Shown here one piece after another: positions 54,353-62,520 of a stretch of DNA of 64,000 nt (its first letter is position 1; each line of letters begins with the position of its first letter). The DNA lies in contig NZ_CP126115.1 of the NCBI RefSeq assembly GCF_030123505.1, positions 1,440,001 through 1,504,000 on the forward strand, in the 5' to 3' direction. The notes under the pieces are model-generated. The model was given only the letters and a program-made list of their open reading frames with translations. It had not been told where the DNA came from and searched no databases. This DNA comes from Neobacillus sp. YX16 (GTDB lineage Bacteria; Bacillota; Bacilli; Bacillales; Cytobacillaceae). The translations under genes were made by a program, and so were the position numbers.

Positions 54353-56358
54353 TGGAAATCGCCCTAATTGGAAACCCAAATACCGGAAAAACCTCATTGT
54401 TTAATAATCTTACAGGATCCTACGAGTATGTGGGCAACTGGAGTGGTGTTACAGTTGAAAAGAAAGTCGGGGTTTTCAAGAATCATATAGGAAAATTAAT
54501 TGATTTGCCTGGAATCTATTCCTTGAATCCATTATCAAAGGATGAAGGAGTCGTAACCACTTACTTCTTAGAGGAACAGGTTGATAGACTGTTAAATATT
54601 CTGGATGCTTCTCAATTAGAACGGAATTTACATTTAACCTTGCAGCTGCTCGAATATGAGAAACCTGCCCTGATTGGTTTGAATATGATTGATGTCGCGA
54701 ATAACCGCGGTATTAAAATAGATACAGATAAGTTATCCCAGATTTTGGGTGTACCCGTTGTACCCGTTGTAGCAAGAAGTGGTAAAGGCTGCGACCGTTT
54801 AATAGAGGTTATCTCAACAAGTTCGAAACACTCAAAGGTGAAAAAACATGTTTACTATGGAAAAGCAATCGAGGATGCGATAACCAAATTGAGTATGGAA
54901 CTAATTGGAAAAACAGAGCATTCACCAAGATGGCTTGCCATTCAACTTTTTGAAGGGAATGAATACGTAAATCATTATCTTTCTGATCTTTTAGAACCTA
55001 GTAAACTAGTACCACTCGTTTCAAATCTAGAATCAGTCATAAAACAAGAAAATAGCCATGTGAAATCGCTGGCAAACTATATTTATATGAAGAGAAAAGA
55101 AGTTATTGAAAAAATACTAGAGGCATCAGTTCAAAAGGTGAGTACCGTTGTCCCTTTGTCTGAAAGAATTGACGCCATTGTAACCAATCGCTATTTAGGA
55201 ATGCCAATCTTCCTAATATGTATGTATTTGATGTTTATGATGACCTTTGATTGGCTGGGTACCCCATTATCTGATGTATTGGATGGGATATTAACAGGAC
55301 CAGTGTCCACGGGTTTTGAAGCACTCCTTGGCGCTATTCATGCTTCAGACTTTATACATGCATTGATTATTGAAGGATTGATTGCTGGTGTCGGCGGGGT
55401 ACTGGTATTTGTTCCACAGATATTTATTCTCTTCTTTTTTATTTCCCTATTAGAGGATTCTGGCTACATGGCAAGGGTTGCCCTCGTAATGGACCGAATT
55501 ATGGAGTCTGTTGGGCTAAATGGAAAGGCATTTATTCCAATGATGATTGGGTTTGGCTGTAATGTTCCAGGAATTATGGCTGCAAGAACGATTGAAACAC
55601 CACGTGAGAGACTTATGACCATATTATTGACACCCTTGATGTCATGCTCTGCCCGCTTACCGGTTTATGCACTATTTGTTGGAGCATTTTTTGTGGGTCA
55701 TAAAGCCCTAGTGGTATTAAGTCTTTATGTTCTAGGAATCGTTGTCGCTTTACTACTAGCGAAAATATTTACGAAAACATTATTAAAATCAGAAACGTCT
55801 CTATTCGTTATAGAATTGCCGCCATATCGTCTCCCACAGGTTCAATCGCTTTGGAGAAGTACCTGGGATAAGGGAAAAGGCTTTGTTAGAAAAGCAGGAA
55901 CCTTCATCTTTGCCGGCTCCGTTTTCATTTGGCTGTTATCGTATGCCGGGCCGAATGGATTAAAAGTTGATATGGATGATAGCTTTTTGGCAGCGATAGG
56001 GAATTTGTTTGCACCGCTATTAGAGCCAATAGGATTTGGTACTTGGCAGGCGGCCGCCTCATTAATAACAGGATTCTTAGCAAAAGAAGCCATCATTTCA
56101 ACTATGAATATTATTTACTTTGTACCAGAAAATGCGAGTCTGCAAGGTTTATTGAGTGATTTTTACACACCGCTGGCTGCCTATAGCTTTATGGTTTTTA
56201 TACTATTATATATTCCATGTTTAGCCACAGCGGCAACCATCTATAAAGAAACAGGCTCAAGGAAATGGACTGCATTTTCTATCCTTTACGCACTATTTAT
56301 TGCGTATGTTTTATGTTTGGTCATTTATCAGGGCGGTAAATTGTTTGGTCTAGTCTAA
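54352..56358 (+). CDS. feoB: Ferrous iron transporter FeoB
   Basis: 668 residues. G domain: P-loop GNPNTGKTS (residues 7-15), switch region YVGNWSGVTV, G3 DLPGIYSL, G4 NMID. The membrane part has GFGCNVPGIMAARTIE and the gate segments LTPLMSCSARLPVYALF, as in all FeoB. It imports Fe(II), with GTP hydrolysis gating. The start codon is the ATG at 54352, which restores the standard MEIALIGNPN start and overlaps feoA. The frame extends upstream to 54289 within feoA, but that is an artefact. Confidence 0.96.
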   Translation: MEIALIGNPNTGKTSLFNNLTGSYEYVGNWSGVTVEKKVGVFKNHIGKLIDLPGIYSLNPLSKDEGVVTTYFLEEQVDRLLNILDASQLERNLHLTLQLLEYEKPALIGLNMIDVANNRGIKIDTDKLSQILGVPVVPVVARSGKGCDRLIEVISTSSKHSKVKKHVYYGKAIEDAITKLSMELIGKTEHSPRWLAIQLFEGNEYVNHYLSDLLEPSKLVPLVSNLESVIKQENSHVKSLANYIYMKRKEVIEKILEASVQKVSTVVPLSERIDAIVTNRYLGMPIFLICMYLMFMMTFDWLGTPLSDVLDGILTGPVSTGFEALLGAIHASDFIHALIIEGLIAGVGGVLVFVPQIFILFFFISLLEDSGYMARVALVMDRIMESVGLNGKAFIPMMIGFGCNVPGIMAARTIETPRERLMTILLTPLMSCSARLPVYALFVGAFFVGHKALVVLSLYVLGIVVALLLAKIFTKTLLKSETSLFVIELPPYRLPQVQSLWRSTWDKGKGFVRKAGTFIFAGSVFIWLLSYAGPNGLKVDMDDSFLAAIGNLFAPLLEPIGFGTWQAAASLITGFLAKEAIISTMNIIYFVPENASLQGLLSDFYTPLAAYSFMVFILLYIPCLATAATIYKETGSRKWTAFSILYALFIAYVLCLVIYQGGKLFGLV

Positions 56359-56375
56359 TTAGGTAGGTGTTCCGT

Positions 56376-56540
56376 ATGATAGCAAATATAGGTAGTTTCA
56401 TAATAGGCGCTGCGATTTTTGGTTATGCGGCATGGGCATTAGTAAAGTTTATTAATAAATCGAAAAAAGGAAAATGTGCGGCATGTGATCTTGAAAAGTC
56501 TTGCTCTACTCAAAGTCAATGTGGCATTCCACCAAAATAA
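56376..56540 (+). CDS. FeoB-associated Cys-rich membrane protein
   Basis: 54 residues, 17 bases after feoB. One membrane helix (IIGAAIFGYAAWALVKFI), then a cysteine cluster CAACDLEKSC...C. This is the FeoB-associated Cys-rich family, FeoC-like in position and possibly a redox or iron-sensing partner of FeoB. TAGGTAGG forms the ribosome site. A terminator closes the operon. Confidence 0.85.
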   Translation: MIANIGSFIIGAAIFGYAAWALVKFINKSKKGKCAACDLEKSCSTQSQCGIPPK

Positions 56541-56547
56541 AAGGATG

Positions 56548-56584
56548 AAACTGCTATCATTTAAACGATAGCAGTTTTTTCTTT
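56548..56584 (+). terminator. Terminator of the feo operon
   Basis: AAACTGCTATC / GATAGCAGTTT around ATTTAAAC, followed by TTTTTCTTTT. Confidence 0.92.
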
Positions 56585-56643
56585 TAAATATAAGGCAACT
56601 TGTGTAAAATTACACTAGTAGGTTTTTGAAAGAAGGTCTTAGC

Positions 56644-57099
56644 ATGAATAGAGAAGAAATCATTATGCTAGTTTCAGATAAATTGCGATTGATTCGTACA
56701 GAAGCAGGCTATACTCAGGATAAAATGGCAGAAATCATTGGAGTATCAAAGAAAACTCTTGTACAGATTGAAAAAGGAAGGGTCCTTGCAGGCTGGTCTA
56801 CTGTTGTTACCATATGTGCTTTATTTAGAGAAACAGAAACGGTCCAATTTCTATTTGGAAATGAACCGCTCGAAGTTTTGGAGACAGTTGCTCGCGAAGG
56901 AATTGATTATCGGAAAATGAAAACGTTTGGAGGACGAATTTGGTGGCGTGAGGTCGCACGGAAAAATGGATTCATCCTTCAACAGAATATCCTTAGCAAG
57001 CATTTCCGAATATTGGATGACAAACATTATCGGGTATACAGCAGTTTTGACGAAAAACAATCAAAAATAAGATTTAAAGAATTAACAAAGAACGTATAA
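56644..57099 (+). CDS. XRE-family transcriptional regulator
   Basis: 151 residues. An N-terminal HTH_3 domain (SDKLRLIRTEAGYTQDKMAEIIGVSKKTLVQIEKGR, read as helix-turn-helix) is followed by about 80 residues with FGGRIWWREVARKNGFILQQ and RILDDKHYRVYSSFD, a C-terminal domain I do not recognise. The frame begins at a TTG at 56626, but AAGAAGG precedes the ATG at 56644. Single gene with a terminator. Its targets are unknown; it might act on feo or on the PBP gene beside it. Confidence 0.85.
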   Translation: MNREEIIMLVSDKLRLIRTEAGYTQDKMAEIIGVSKKTLVQIEKGRVLAGWSTVVTICALFRETETVQFLFGNEPLEVLETVAREGIDYRKMKTFGGRIWWREVARKNGFILQQNILSKHFRILDDKHYRVYSSFDEKQSKIRFKELTKNV

Positions 57100-57102
57100 G
57101 AA

Positions 57103-57136
57103 AAAGCATTCGAATTTTTTTCGAGTGCTTTTTTTT
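57103..57136 (+). terminator. Terminator of the XRE gene
   Basis: AAAGCATTCGAA / TTCGAGTGCTTT (one G-T pair) followed by TTTTT. Confidence 0.85.
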
Positions 57137-57209
57137 GATAATTTTTCCCTATATTGGGAAAAAGAAAATGATGTCCTTCATTCTATTTTTATTTTTGTAA
57201 GGAGGAGCT

Positions 57210-59240
57210 ATGAAAAAGGTAGTGAATAATTGGAAGCGATGGCATATGAACCAATTAATGGTTCTCTCGTTTTCGCTTTTAGTTTTGGGCTTTCTAGGTA
57301 TCGTATATGCTTATTCAATGGATTTAGATATTTCTTCACTTAAGAATGAACTTCCACAGGCAACCGTATTTTATGATTTGAATGGAGAGGTTGCCAGTAA
57401 GGTTTCAGCAAATAAAAATGAAGGTGTTCCAATCAATCAGATACCTGACTCCATGAAAAATGCAGTCATTGCAATAGAGGACCACCGATTCTATGAGCAT
57501 CATGGCGTCGATTATATTGGTATCACAAGAGCACTGATAAGGGATATTAAAGCTCGCGGTATGGTAGAAGGCGGTAGTACCATAACCCAGCAATTAACGA
57601 AAAATACACTGCTTACCTCTCAAAAAACATTAAAGAGAAAAGTAGATGAGGTATTCCTAGCCATGCAAATTGAGCGACAATACAGCAAACAGGAAATCCT
57701 TCAAATGTACTTAAACCAGATTTATTTTGGTGATGGTGCTTGGGGGATAAAGCATGCAGCAAGAAATTACTTTGCAAAAGATGTCAAGGATTTGTCCATA
57801 AGTGAATCGGCATTGCTGGCAGGGTTGATTAAAGCACCTTCTGCTTTAAATCCCTATCACCATTTAGAAAAAGCAACGCAAAGGAGAAATCTTGTTTTAA
57901 CACAAATGAAGAAACAGGGATATATAACAAACCAGCAGTATGAACAAGCAATGAATGAAAAAGTAATGTTAAATGATAAAGGTGGAGACCCGTTTCGCGG
58001 GAAGTATCCTCATTATGTTGACCAAGTCTTTGAAGAGGCGATTAACGTATATCATTTATCACAGGATGAATTACTAACTGGAGGATATCAGATTTATACC
58101 GAGCTTGATTCTACTATGCAGAGTGCTATGGAGAAAACCTATCAAAAAGACGATTTATTCCCAAGAGGCACTGATAAAATGGTCCAAAGCGGTGGAATAT
58201 TAGTTGATCCCAAAACAGGTGGAATCCGAGCCATTGTTGGTGGTCGCGGAGAGCACACTTTTAGGGGATATAATCGAGCAACTCAATTAAAGGCACAGCC
58301 AGGTTCATCCATTAAACCGCTCGCGGTCTTTACTCCTGCACTAGAAAATGGCTGGAAAATAACCGATATGCTAAAGGATGAGCCAATGAGCTTTGGTGAA
58401 TATGAACCAAGCAATTACAACTATGAATATGATGGGGAAGTTCCTATGTATGAAGCAGTAAAGGATTCAAAAAATGTTTCGGCTGTCTGGTTATTAAATG
58501 AAATTGGGATTGAAAAGGGCTTAGATTCGGCCAAACGTTTTGGAATACCACTAGAAAAGGGTGATCGCAACCTATCACTTGCACTTGGAGGTGTAGAAAA
58601 AGGAGTATCTCCGTTGATTATGGCTGAAGCCTATTCTGCCTTCCCAAATAATGGAGTTCGAATGAAAGCCCATGTTATCAAAAAGATTGAAGATGCAGAA
58701 GGGAATATCGTTGCAGAATGGAAGGAAAAAAAGGAAAGGGTCACCACAAAAGCTGTAACCGATCACATAAACACTATGCTGCTTGGCGTCGTTGAACACG
58801 GTTCTGGAAAAAACGCTCAAATACCAGGTAGAGAAATGGCTGGGAAAACAGGCTCAACACAAGTACCAATTGAAGGAGTTAAAGGTGTTAAGGATCAATG
58901 GTTTGTAGGCTATACCCCACAATTAGTTGGAGCGGTCTGGGTTGGCTACGATAAAACCGATGAAAAATACTACTTGAACACTACTAGCAGTGCGGGTGCA
59001 GCCATTGTATTTCGTGAAGTCATGAAGGAGGCATTAAAAGATACACCTTCAACCAGCTTTGATGTCCCTCGCATTGATGGGTTGATACAAAAGAAGCAAG
59101 AGGAAGAAACAGAAATGAACCTAGATACAATTGAAGAGCATTTTAATAAAGGTGCGAGAAAATGGGAAGAAAAATGGAGAAAGCAAAAAGAAAAATGGGA
59201 AAAGCGATGGAAAAGAATAGGTCCTAAGATGAATCATTAA
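57210..59240 (+). CDS. Class A penicillin-binding protein (PbpF/PbpG-like)
   Basis: 676 residues, a bifunctional peptidoglycan synthase. Membrane anchor about 15-36. Glycosyltransferase GT51 (about 50-225): the catalytic Glu in [13 protein letters not shown], then [13 protein letters not shown] and [13 protein letters not shown]. Transpeptidase (about 310-600): the active Ser in QPGSSIKPL (SxxK), SKN in [11 protein letters not shown] and KTG in MAGKTGSTQ. The last 35 residues are a strange Trp/Lys/Glu-rich helix ([19 protein letters not shown]) not typical of the family. Two similar PBPs occur in B. subtilis, with roles in spore or vegetative wall synthesis. Confidence 0.92.
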   Translation: MKKVVNNWKRWHMNQLMVLSFSLLVLGFLGIVYAYSMDLDISSLKNELPQATVFYDLNGEVASKVSANKNEGVPINQIPDSMKNAVIAIEDHRFYEHHGVDYIGITRALIRDIKARGMVEGGSTITQQLTKNTLLTSQKTLKRKVDEVFLAMQIERQYSKQEILQMYLNQIYFGDGAWGIKHAARNYFAKDVKDLSISESALLAGLIKAPSALNPYHHLEKATQRRNLVLTQMKKQGYITNQQYEQAMNEKVMLNDKGGDPFRGKYPHYVDQVFEEAINVYHLSQDELLTGGYQIYTELDSTMQSAMEKTYQKDDLFPRGTDKMVQSGGILVDPKTGGIRAIVGGRGEHTFRGYNRATQLKAQPGSSIKPLAVFTPALENGWKITDMLKDEPMSFGEYEPSNYNYEYDGEVPMYEAVKDSKNVSAVWLLNEIGIEKGLDSAKRFGIPLEKGDRNLSLALGGVEKGVSPLIMAEAYSAFPNNGVRMKAHVIKKIEDAEGNIVAEWKEKKERVTTKAVTDHINTMLLGVVEHGSGKNAQIPGREMAGKTGSTQVPIEGVKGVKDQWFVGYTPQLVGAVWVGYDKTDEKYYLNTTSSAGAAIVFREVMKEALKDTPSTSFDVPRIDGLIQKKQEEETEMNLDTIEEHFNKGARKWEEKWRKQKEKWEKRWKRIGPKMNH

Positions 59241-59245
59241 TGGTA

Positions 59246-59272
59246 AGGCACGAAGATATTCGTGCCTTTTGT
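59246..59272 (+). terminator. Terminator of the PBP gene
   Basis: GGCACGAA / TTCGTGCC around GATA, followed by TTTTGTG. Confidence 0.88.
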
Positions 59273-59311
59273 GTTAGAAATTTTTATAATCAATAAAAAT
59301 ATTATAAAATA

Positions 59312-59336
59312 TGAACGAAATTAATACTTTCACGTC
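59312..59336 (+). promoter_or_regulatory. ECF sigma (SigY-type) autoregulated promoter
   Basis: TGAACG at 59312 and CGTC at 59333, with 16 bases between TGAAC and CGTC, match the SigY promoter consensus known from B. subtilis. It stands just upstream of sigY, as expected for autoregulation. Confidence 0.75.
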
Positions 59337-59389
59337 TTATACATAAATAGAAAATGAGGGATAGATGGGGGAAAGAGAGGACAAGTGTG

Positions 59390-59947
59390 ATGGATCCGTT
59401 AATAAAAAGTGCAAAAGAAGGGGATCATCTAGCATTTGCCATGTTGTTTAAAGAAAATTATCCATTCCTTGTAAAGTATTTAATGAAAATTACAATGAAT
59501 CCAGATATGGCAGAGGAACTTGCACAAGAAACAATGGCAAAATGTATACAAAAAATTCATCTCTATAATGGTCAAAGCAAATTTTCCACTTGGCTGATTT
59601 CCATTGCTACCAATGCCTATATTGACCAATGTAGAAAACAAAAGCGAGAAAACAAATGGAAAGGACAAGAAGAAGTTTATCGAAAGCTGAAATGGCATTT
59701 TGAAAGCCGGAATGAGGAATGGAACGATGCGCTGGAGGCTTTAGGTAAATTGCCAGTAGACGTTCGGGTTCCCATTGTGCTGAAGCATTATTATGGTTAC
59801 TCCTATGATGAGATTGGTGAATGGATGAAAATATCCTCTGGAACGGTGAAATCAAGAGTTCATAATGGAATTTTGGCGGTAAGAAGGGAGCTGAAACTAG
59901 GTGAAGAAACAGAAGGTCGTCATACTCGACAACGAACAACAAAATAA
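59390..59947 (+). CDS. sigY: ECF sigma factor SigY
   Basis: 185 residues. Region 2 contains MLFKENYPFLVKYLMKITMN, then DMAEELAQETMAKC and GQSKFSTWLISIATNAYID; region 4 LPVDVRVPIVLKHYYGYSYDEIGEWM and SGTVKSRVHNGI. It aligns well with B. subtilis SigY, and the yxlC-like gene follows. The frame extends to 59354, but GAGAGGAC precedes the ATG at 59390. It overlaps the next gene by 47 bases. The consensus promoter upstream suggests positive autoregulation under release from its antisigma proteins. Confidence 0.9.
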   Translation: MDPLIKSAKEGDHLAFAMLFKENYPFLVKYLMKITMNPDMAEELAQETMAKCIQKIHLYNGQSKFSTWLISIATNAYIDQCRKQKRENKWKGQEEVYRKLKWHFESRNEEWNDALEALGKLPVDVRVPIVLKHYYGYSYDEIGEWMKISSGTVKSRVHNGILAVRRELKLGEETEGRHTRQRTTK

Positions 59948-60251
59948 ACATGACTTGGATGCTATTCACATGATGCAAGAAGGTTTGAGCAAGGTGGATC
60001 AATTCCCTGTCTATACTCCGGATCTCCAGTGGTTTGAAAGCATGGTACGAACTGAGAAGGAAAATAGCAGAAAAAAATTAAGGAAAGAACTATCCTTATT
60101 TCTAATAATTGCCTTAGTTATCTTAAGTGGAATCATTGTTTCTTTTTATCAAATGCCAGGTGTTTTTATTTTCATTCAAATTATTACTCCGGTATTTATT
60201 GCATACTATACAATTTCTAGGTTTAGTAAGAAGGTGAAAATCAATGAGTAA
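59901..60251 (+). CDS. yxlC: YxlC-like regulator of SigY
   Basis: 116 residues, two membrane helices (about 60-80 and 86-105) after a cytoplasmic N-terminus DLDAIHMMQEGLSKVDQFPVYTPDLQWFESMV. This is the YxlC pattern; in B. subtilis YxlC and its small neighbours hold SigY inactive. Start GTG with AAGGGAG ten bases upstream, inside the sigY gene. It overlaps the next start by 8 bases. Function assigned by position and likeness. Confidence 0.8.
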   Translation: MKKQKVVILDNEQQNKHDLDAIHMMQEGLSKVDQFPVYTPDLQWFESMVRTEKENSRKKLRKELSLFLIIALVILSGIIVSFYQMPGVFIFIQIITPVFIAYYTISRFSKKVKINE

Positions 60252-60444
60252 TGATTACTCACCAACTCTGATTATTGTTGTTGCTGCTATTCTATTACTC
60301 CAAAGTATCTTTTTATTCTTAGATGCTAGGAAACGAAATCACAACTATTGGTTATGGGGAATCGTCGGTCTCATTCAAGCTCCAATGCCAACCCTTTTTT
60401 ACTTAATATTTATTCGTAAAATCTTTCGAAAAAGGGCAGAATAA
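60244..60444 (+). CDS. Small membrane protein of the sigY operon (YxlD/YxlE-like)
   Basis: 66 residues with two membrane segments (TLIIVVAAILLLQSIFLFL and NYWLWGIVGLIQAPMPTLFYL) and a basic end. Size and place match YxlD/YxlE, antisigma components of the B. subtilis SigY system. Only one of the two is found here. AAGGTG stands eight bases before the ATG. The B. subtilis operon continues with yxlFG, an ABC transporter; here bmrCD follows under its own control. Confidence 0.7.
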   Translation: MSNDYSPTLIIVVAAILLLQSIFLFLDARKRNHNYWLWGIVGLIQAPMPTLFYLIFIRKIFRKRAE

Positions 60445-60473
60445 GCAGATGGGAAAATTCTGAAAAATGGGAA

Positions 60474-60502
60474 TTGACATTTAAATAATCTGGTGATAAT
60501 CT
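60474..60502 (+). promoter_or_regulatory. SigA promoter of the bmr leader
   Basis: TTGACA (60474-60479), 17 bases, TAATCT (60497-60502). A near-consensus promoter 38 bases before the leader peptide start. Confidence 0.8.
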
Positions 60503-60540
60503 AACAAAGGATGAAAAAAAAGGAAAGGGAGGGTTACGAG

Positions 60541-60615
60541 ATGATTGTACTACACAGCACTTTAACAGCAACTGAATACTTGAATGTAACCTGCTCCATT
60601 ATGATCTCTTTTTAA
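60541..60615 (+). CDS. 24-residue leader peptide of an attenuated bmrCD operon
   Basis: ATG at 60541 follows AAAGGGAGGGTTACGAG, a very strong ribosome site, and codes MIVLHSTLTATEYLNVTCSI then MISF and a stop. It lies between a strong promoter and two terminators, the layout of ribosome-mediated attenuation. B. subtilis bmrB does the same job ahead of bmrCD, but is longer. Bases 60588-60593 (AACCTG), inside this ORF, can pair with CAGGTT of the first terminator arm. A ribosome stalled by an antibiotic would shift the balance. The peptide is not seen in longer-ORF scans. Confidence 0.75.
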   Translation: MIVLHSTLTATEYLNVTCSIMISF

Positions 60616-60647
60616 TAAGTCCGTATTTTAATTAGATGATAATCAAA

Positions 60648-60690
60648 ACACAGGTTGCGTTCTTTTCGTACGTAACGTGTGTTTTTTTTG
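60648..60690 (+). terminator. First attenuator terminator of bmrCD
   Basis: ACACAGGTTGCGT / ACGTAACGTGTGT (12 of 13 positions pair) around TCTTTTCGT, then TTTTTTTT. Confidence 0.85.
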
Positions 60691-60709
60691 TCTCTTTTTT
60701 TAGTTTTGA

Positions 60710-60745
60710 GGCATACTGCACTATTGCGGTATGTCTTTTTCTTTT
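60710..60745 (+). terminator. Second attenuator terminator of bmrCD
   Basis: GGCATACTGCA / TGCGGTATGTC (G-T pairs included) around CTAT, then TTTTTCTTTT. It is placed in tandem 20 bases after the first. Confidence 0.75.
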
Positions 60746-60762
60746 GCATAGGGGGGAACAGT

Positions 60763-62520
60763 ATGTTTTCGGTTTTAAAGAAATTGAGTTGGTTTTTTAA
60801 AGAATATTGGAAGCGTTATGTCATTGCCATTTCCTTATTAATTCTAGTTGGAATCTTAGATGTAGTACCGCCTAAATTAATTGGTATGGCCATTGATGAT
60901 ATTCAGGTTGGCGAAATGAGTAATGGGAAAATAGGAAAATATGTGGGTTCTCTTTTCTTAATAATGGTTTTTTCATATGGAATAACCTACATTTGGATGT
61001 ATAAATTATTCGGAGGTGCCTTTCTTGTAGAAAGAAAGCTAAGATCGAGGTTTATGAAACATTTATTAAAAATGTCTCCAACCTTTTATGAAAAAAATCG
61101 AACGGGCGATTTAATGGCGAGAGCAACAAATGACCTAAAGGCAATATCTATTACCGCAGGCTTTGGGATATTGACGCTAGTCGATTCAAGCGTCTGGATG
61201 CTTACGCTAATCATTACCATGGGACTATTAATTAGCTGGAAGCTAACGATTGCAGCAATCCTGCCTCTTCCGATTATGGCTTATATCATGCAAATTTACG
61301 GGAATAGAATTCATAAGCGCTTTATGGAAGCACAGGATGCGTTCGGGGAGTTAAATGACCGCGTTTTGGAATCTGTTGCAGGTGTTAGAGTTATCCGTGC
61401 CTACGTTCAGGAAGAGGCAGATGGCAGAAGGTTCCACCAATTAACAGAGGATGTCTTTGAAAAAAATATCAAGGTTGCAAGGATAGACTCATTATTTGAT
61501 CCAACAGTAAAAATACTGGTCGGATTAAGCTATATGATTGGTCTTGGTTATGGTGCTTATTTAGTCTTTAATCAGGCGATAACCTTAGGTGACCTTGTTG
61601 CCTTCAATGTCTATTTAGGGATGCTAATTTGGCCGATGTTCGCGATTGGCGAATTAATTAATATCATGCAGCGGGGAAATGCATCCTTAGATCGGGTAAA
61701 TGAAACTCTTTCCTTTCAGGAGACCGTGGAGAATCCTGCTCAGCCTATTAAAGTAGAAAATCCAGAGCGGATTGATTTTGAAAAGGTAACGTTTCGATAT
61801 CCTTCATCTAAGGAGGATAATTTAACGAATATTTCTGTACAATTACTCCAGGGGCAGACATTAGGTATTGTTGGGAAAACAGGAAGTGGAAAAACAACAT
61901 TTATTAAACAGTTGTTAAGACAATATCCTCTTGGAAGTGGAGACCTTTCCATCTCAGGTGTTCCGCTTAAAGAGCAGACACTGCATCAAGTTCGTAAATG
62001 GATTGGTTATGTACCTCAGGACCATGTCCTTTTTTCAAAAAGTGTAAAAGAAAATATTCTTTTTGGGAACAGTCAAGCAACCGAAGAAGAATTGGAGAAA
62101 ACTATCGACTTATCTGCACTAAGAAAGGATTTAGAAATGCTCCCAGAAGGGTTAGAAACACTTGTTGGTGAAAAAGGAGTCGCACTTTCTGGCGGTCAAA
62201 AGCAAAGAATTTCAATCGCACGTGCGCTAATAAGAAATCCTGAAATCCTTATTCTTGATGATTCTTTATCAGCAGTTGATGCAAAGACAGAAAAGAAAAT
62301 CATTGGAAATATTCGTGAAATACGAAAAGACAAAACAACCATTATCACGACACACCGAATGTCCGCCGTTCAACATGCAGACCAAATCCTTGTTCTTGAT
62401 GATGGTAAGATCATTGAAAAGGGAACTCATGAACAGCTGCTATCTACGGATGGCTGGTATAAAGAACAATATTTACGTCAACAAGTGGAAAATAACTTTG
62501 AAGAGGAGGTGACGGCATGA
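60763..62520 (+). CDS. bmrC: Multidrug ABC exporter subunit (BmrC/YheI-like)
   Basis: 585 residues. Six-helix exporter membrane domain (FSVLKKLSWFFKEYWKRYV, GTLTL-like ILTLVDSSVWML) and an ATPase: Walker A GKTGSGKTT, signature ALSGGQKQRISIARAL, Walker B LILDDSLSAVD. The Asp after Walker B (where most have Glu) marks this as the degenerate site of a heterodimer, as in BmrC. The frame extends to 60679, but GGGGGG precedes the ATG at 60763. Its stop overlaps the next start (ATGA). Confidence 0.92.
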   Translation: MFSVLKKLSWFFKEYWKRYVIAISLLILVGILDVVPPKLIGMAIDDIQVGEMSNGKIGKYVGSLFLIMVFSYGITYIWMYKLFGGAFLVERKLRSRFMKHLLKMSPTFYEKNRTGDLMARATNDLKAISITAGFGILTLVDSSVWMLTLIITMGLLISWKLTIAAILPLPIMAYIMQIYGNRIHKRFMEAQDAFGELNDRVLESVAGVRVIRAYVQEEADGRRFHQLTEDVFEKNIKVARIDSLFDPTVKILVGLSYMIGLGYGAYLVFNQAITLGDLVAFNVYLGMLIWPMFAIGELINIMQRGNASLDRVNETLSFQETVENPAQPIKVENPERIDFEKVTFRYPSSKEDNLTNISVQLLQGQTLGIVGKTGSGKTTFIKQLLRQYPLGSGDLSISGVPLKEQTLHQVRKWIGYVPQDHVLFSKSVKENILFGNSQATEEELEKTIDLSALRKDLEMLPEGLETLVGEKGVALSGGQKQRISIARALIRNPEILILDDSLSAVDAKTEKKIIGNIREIRKDKTTIITTHRMSAVQHADQILVLDDGKIIEKGTHEQLLSTDGWYKEQYLRQQVENNFEEEVTA

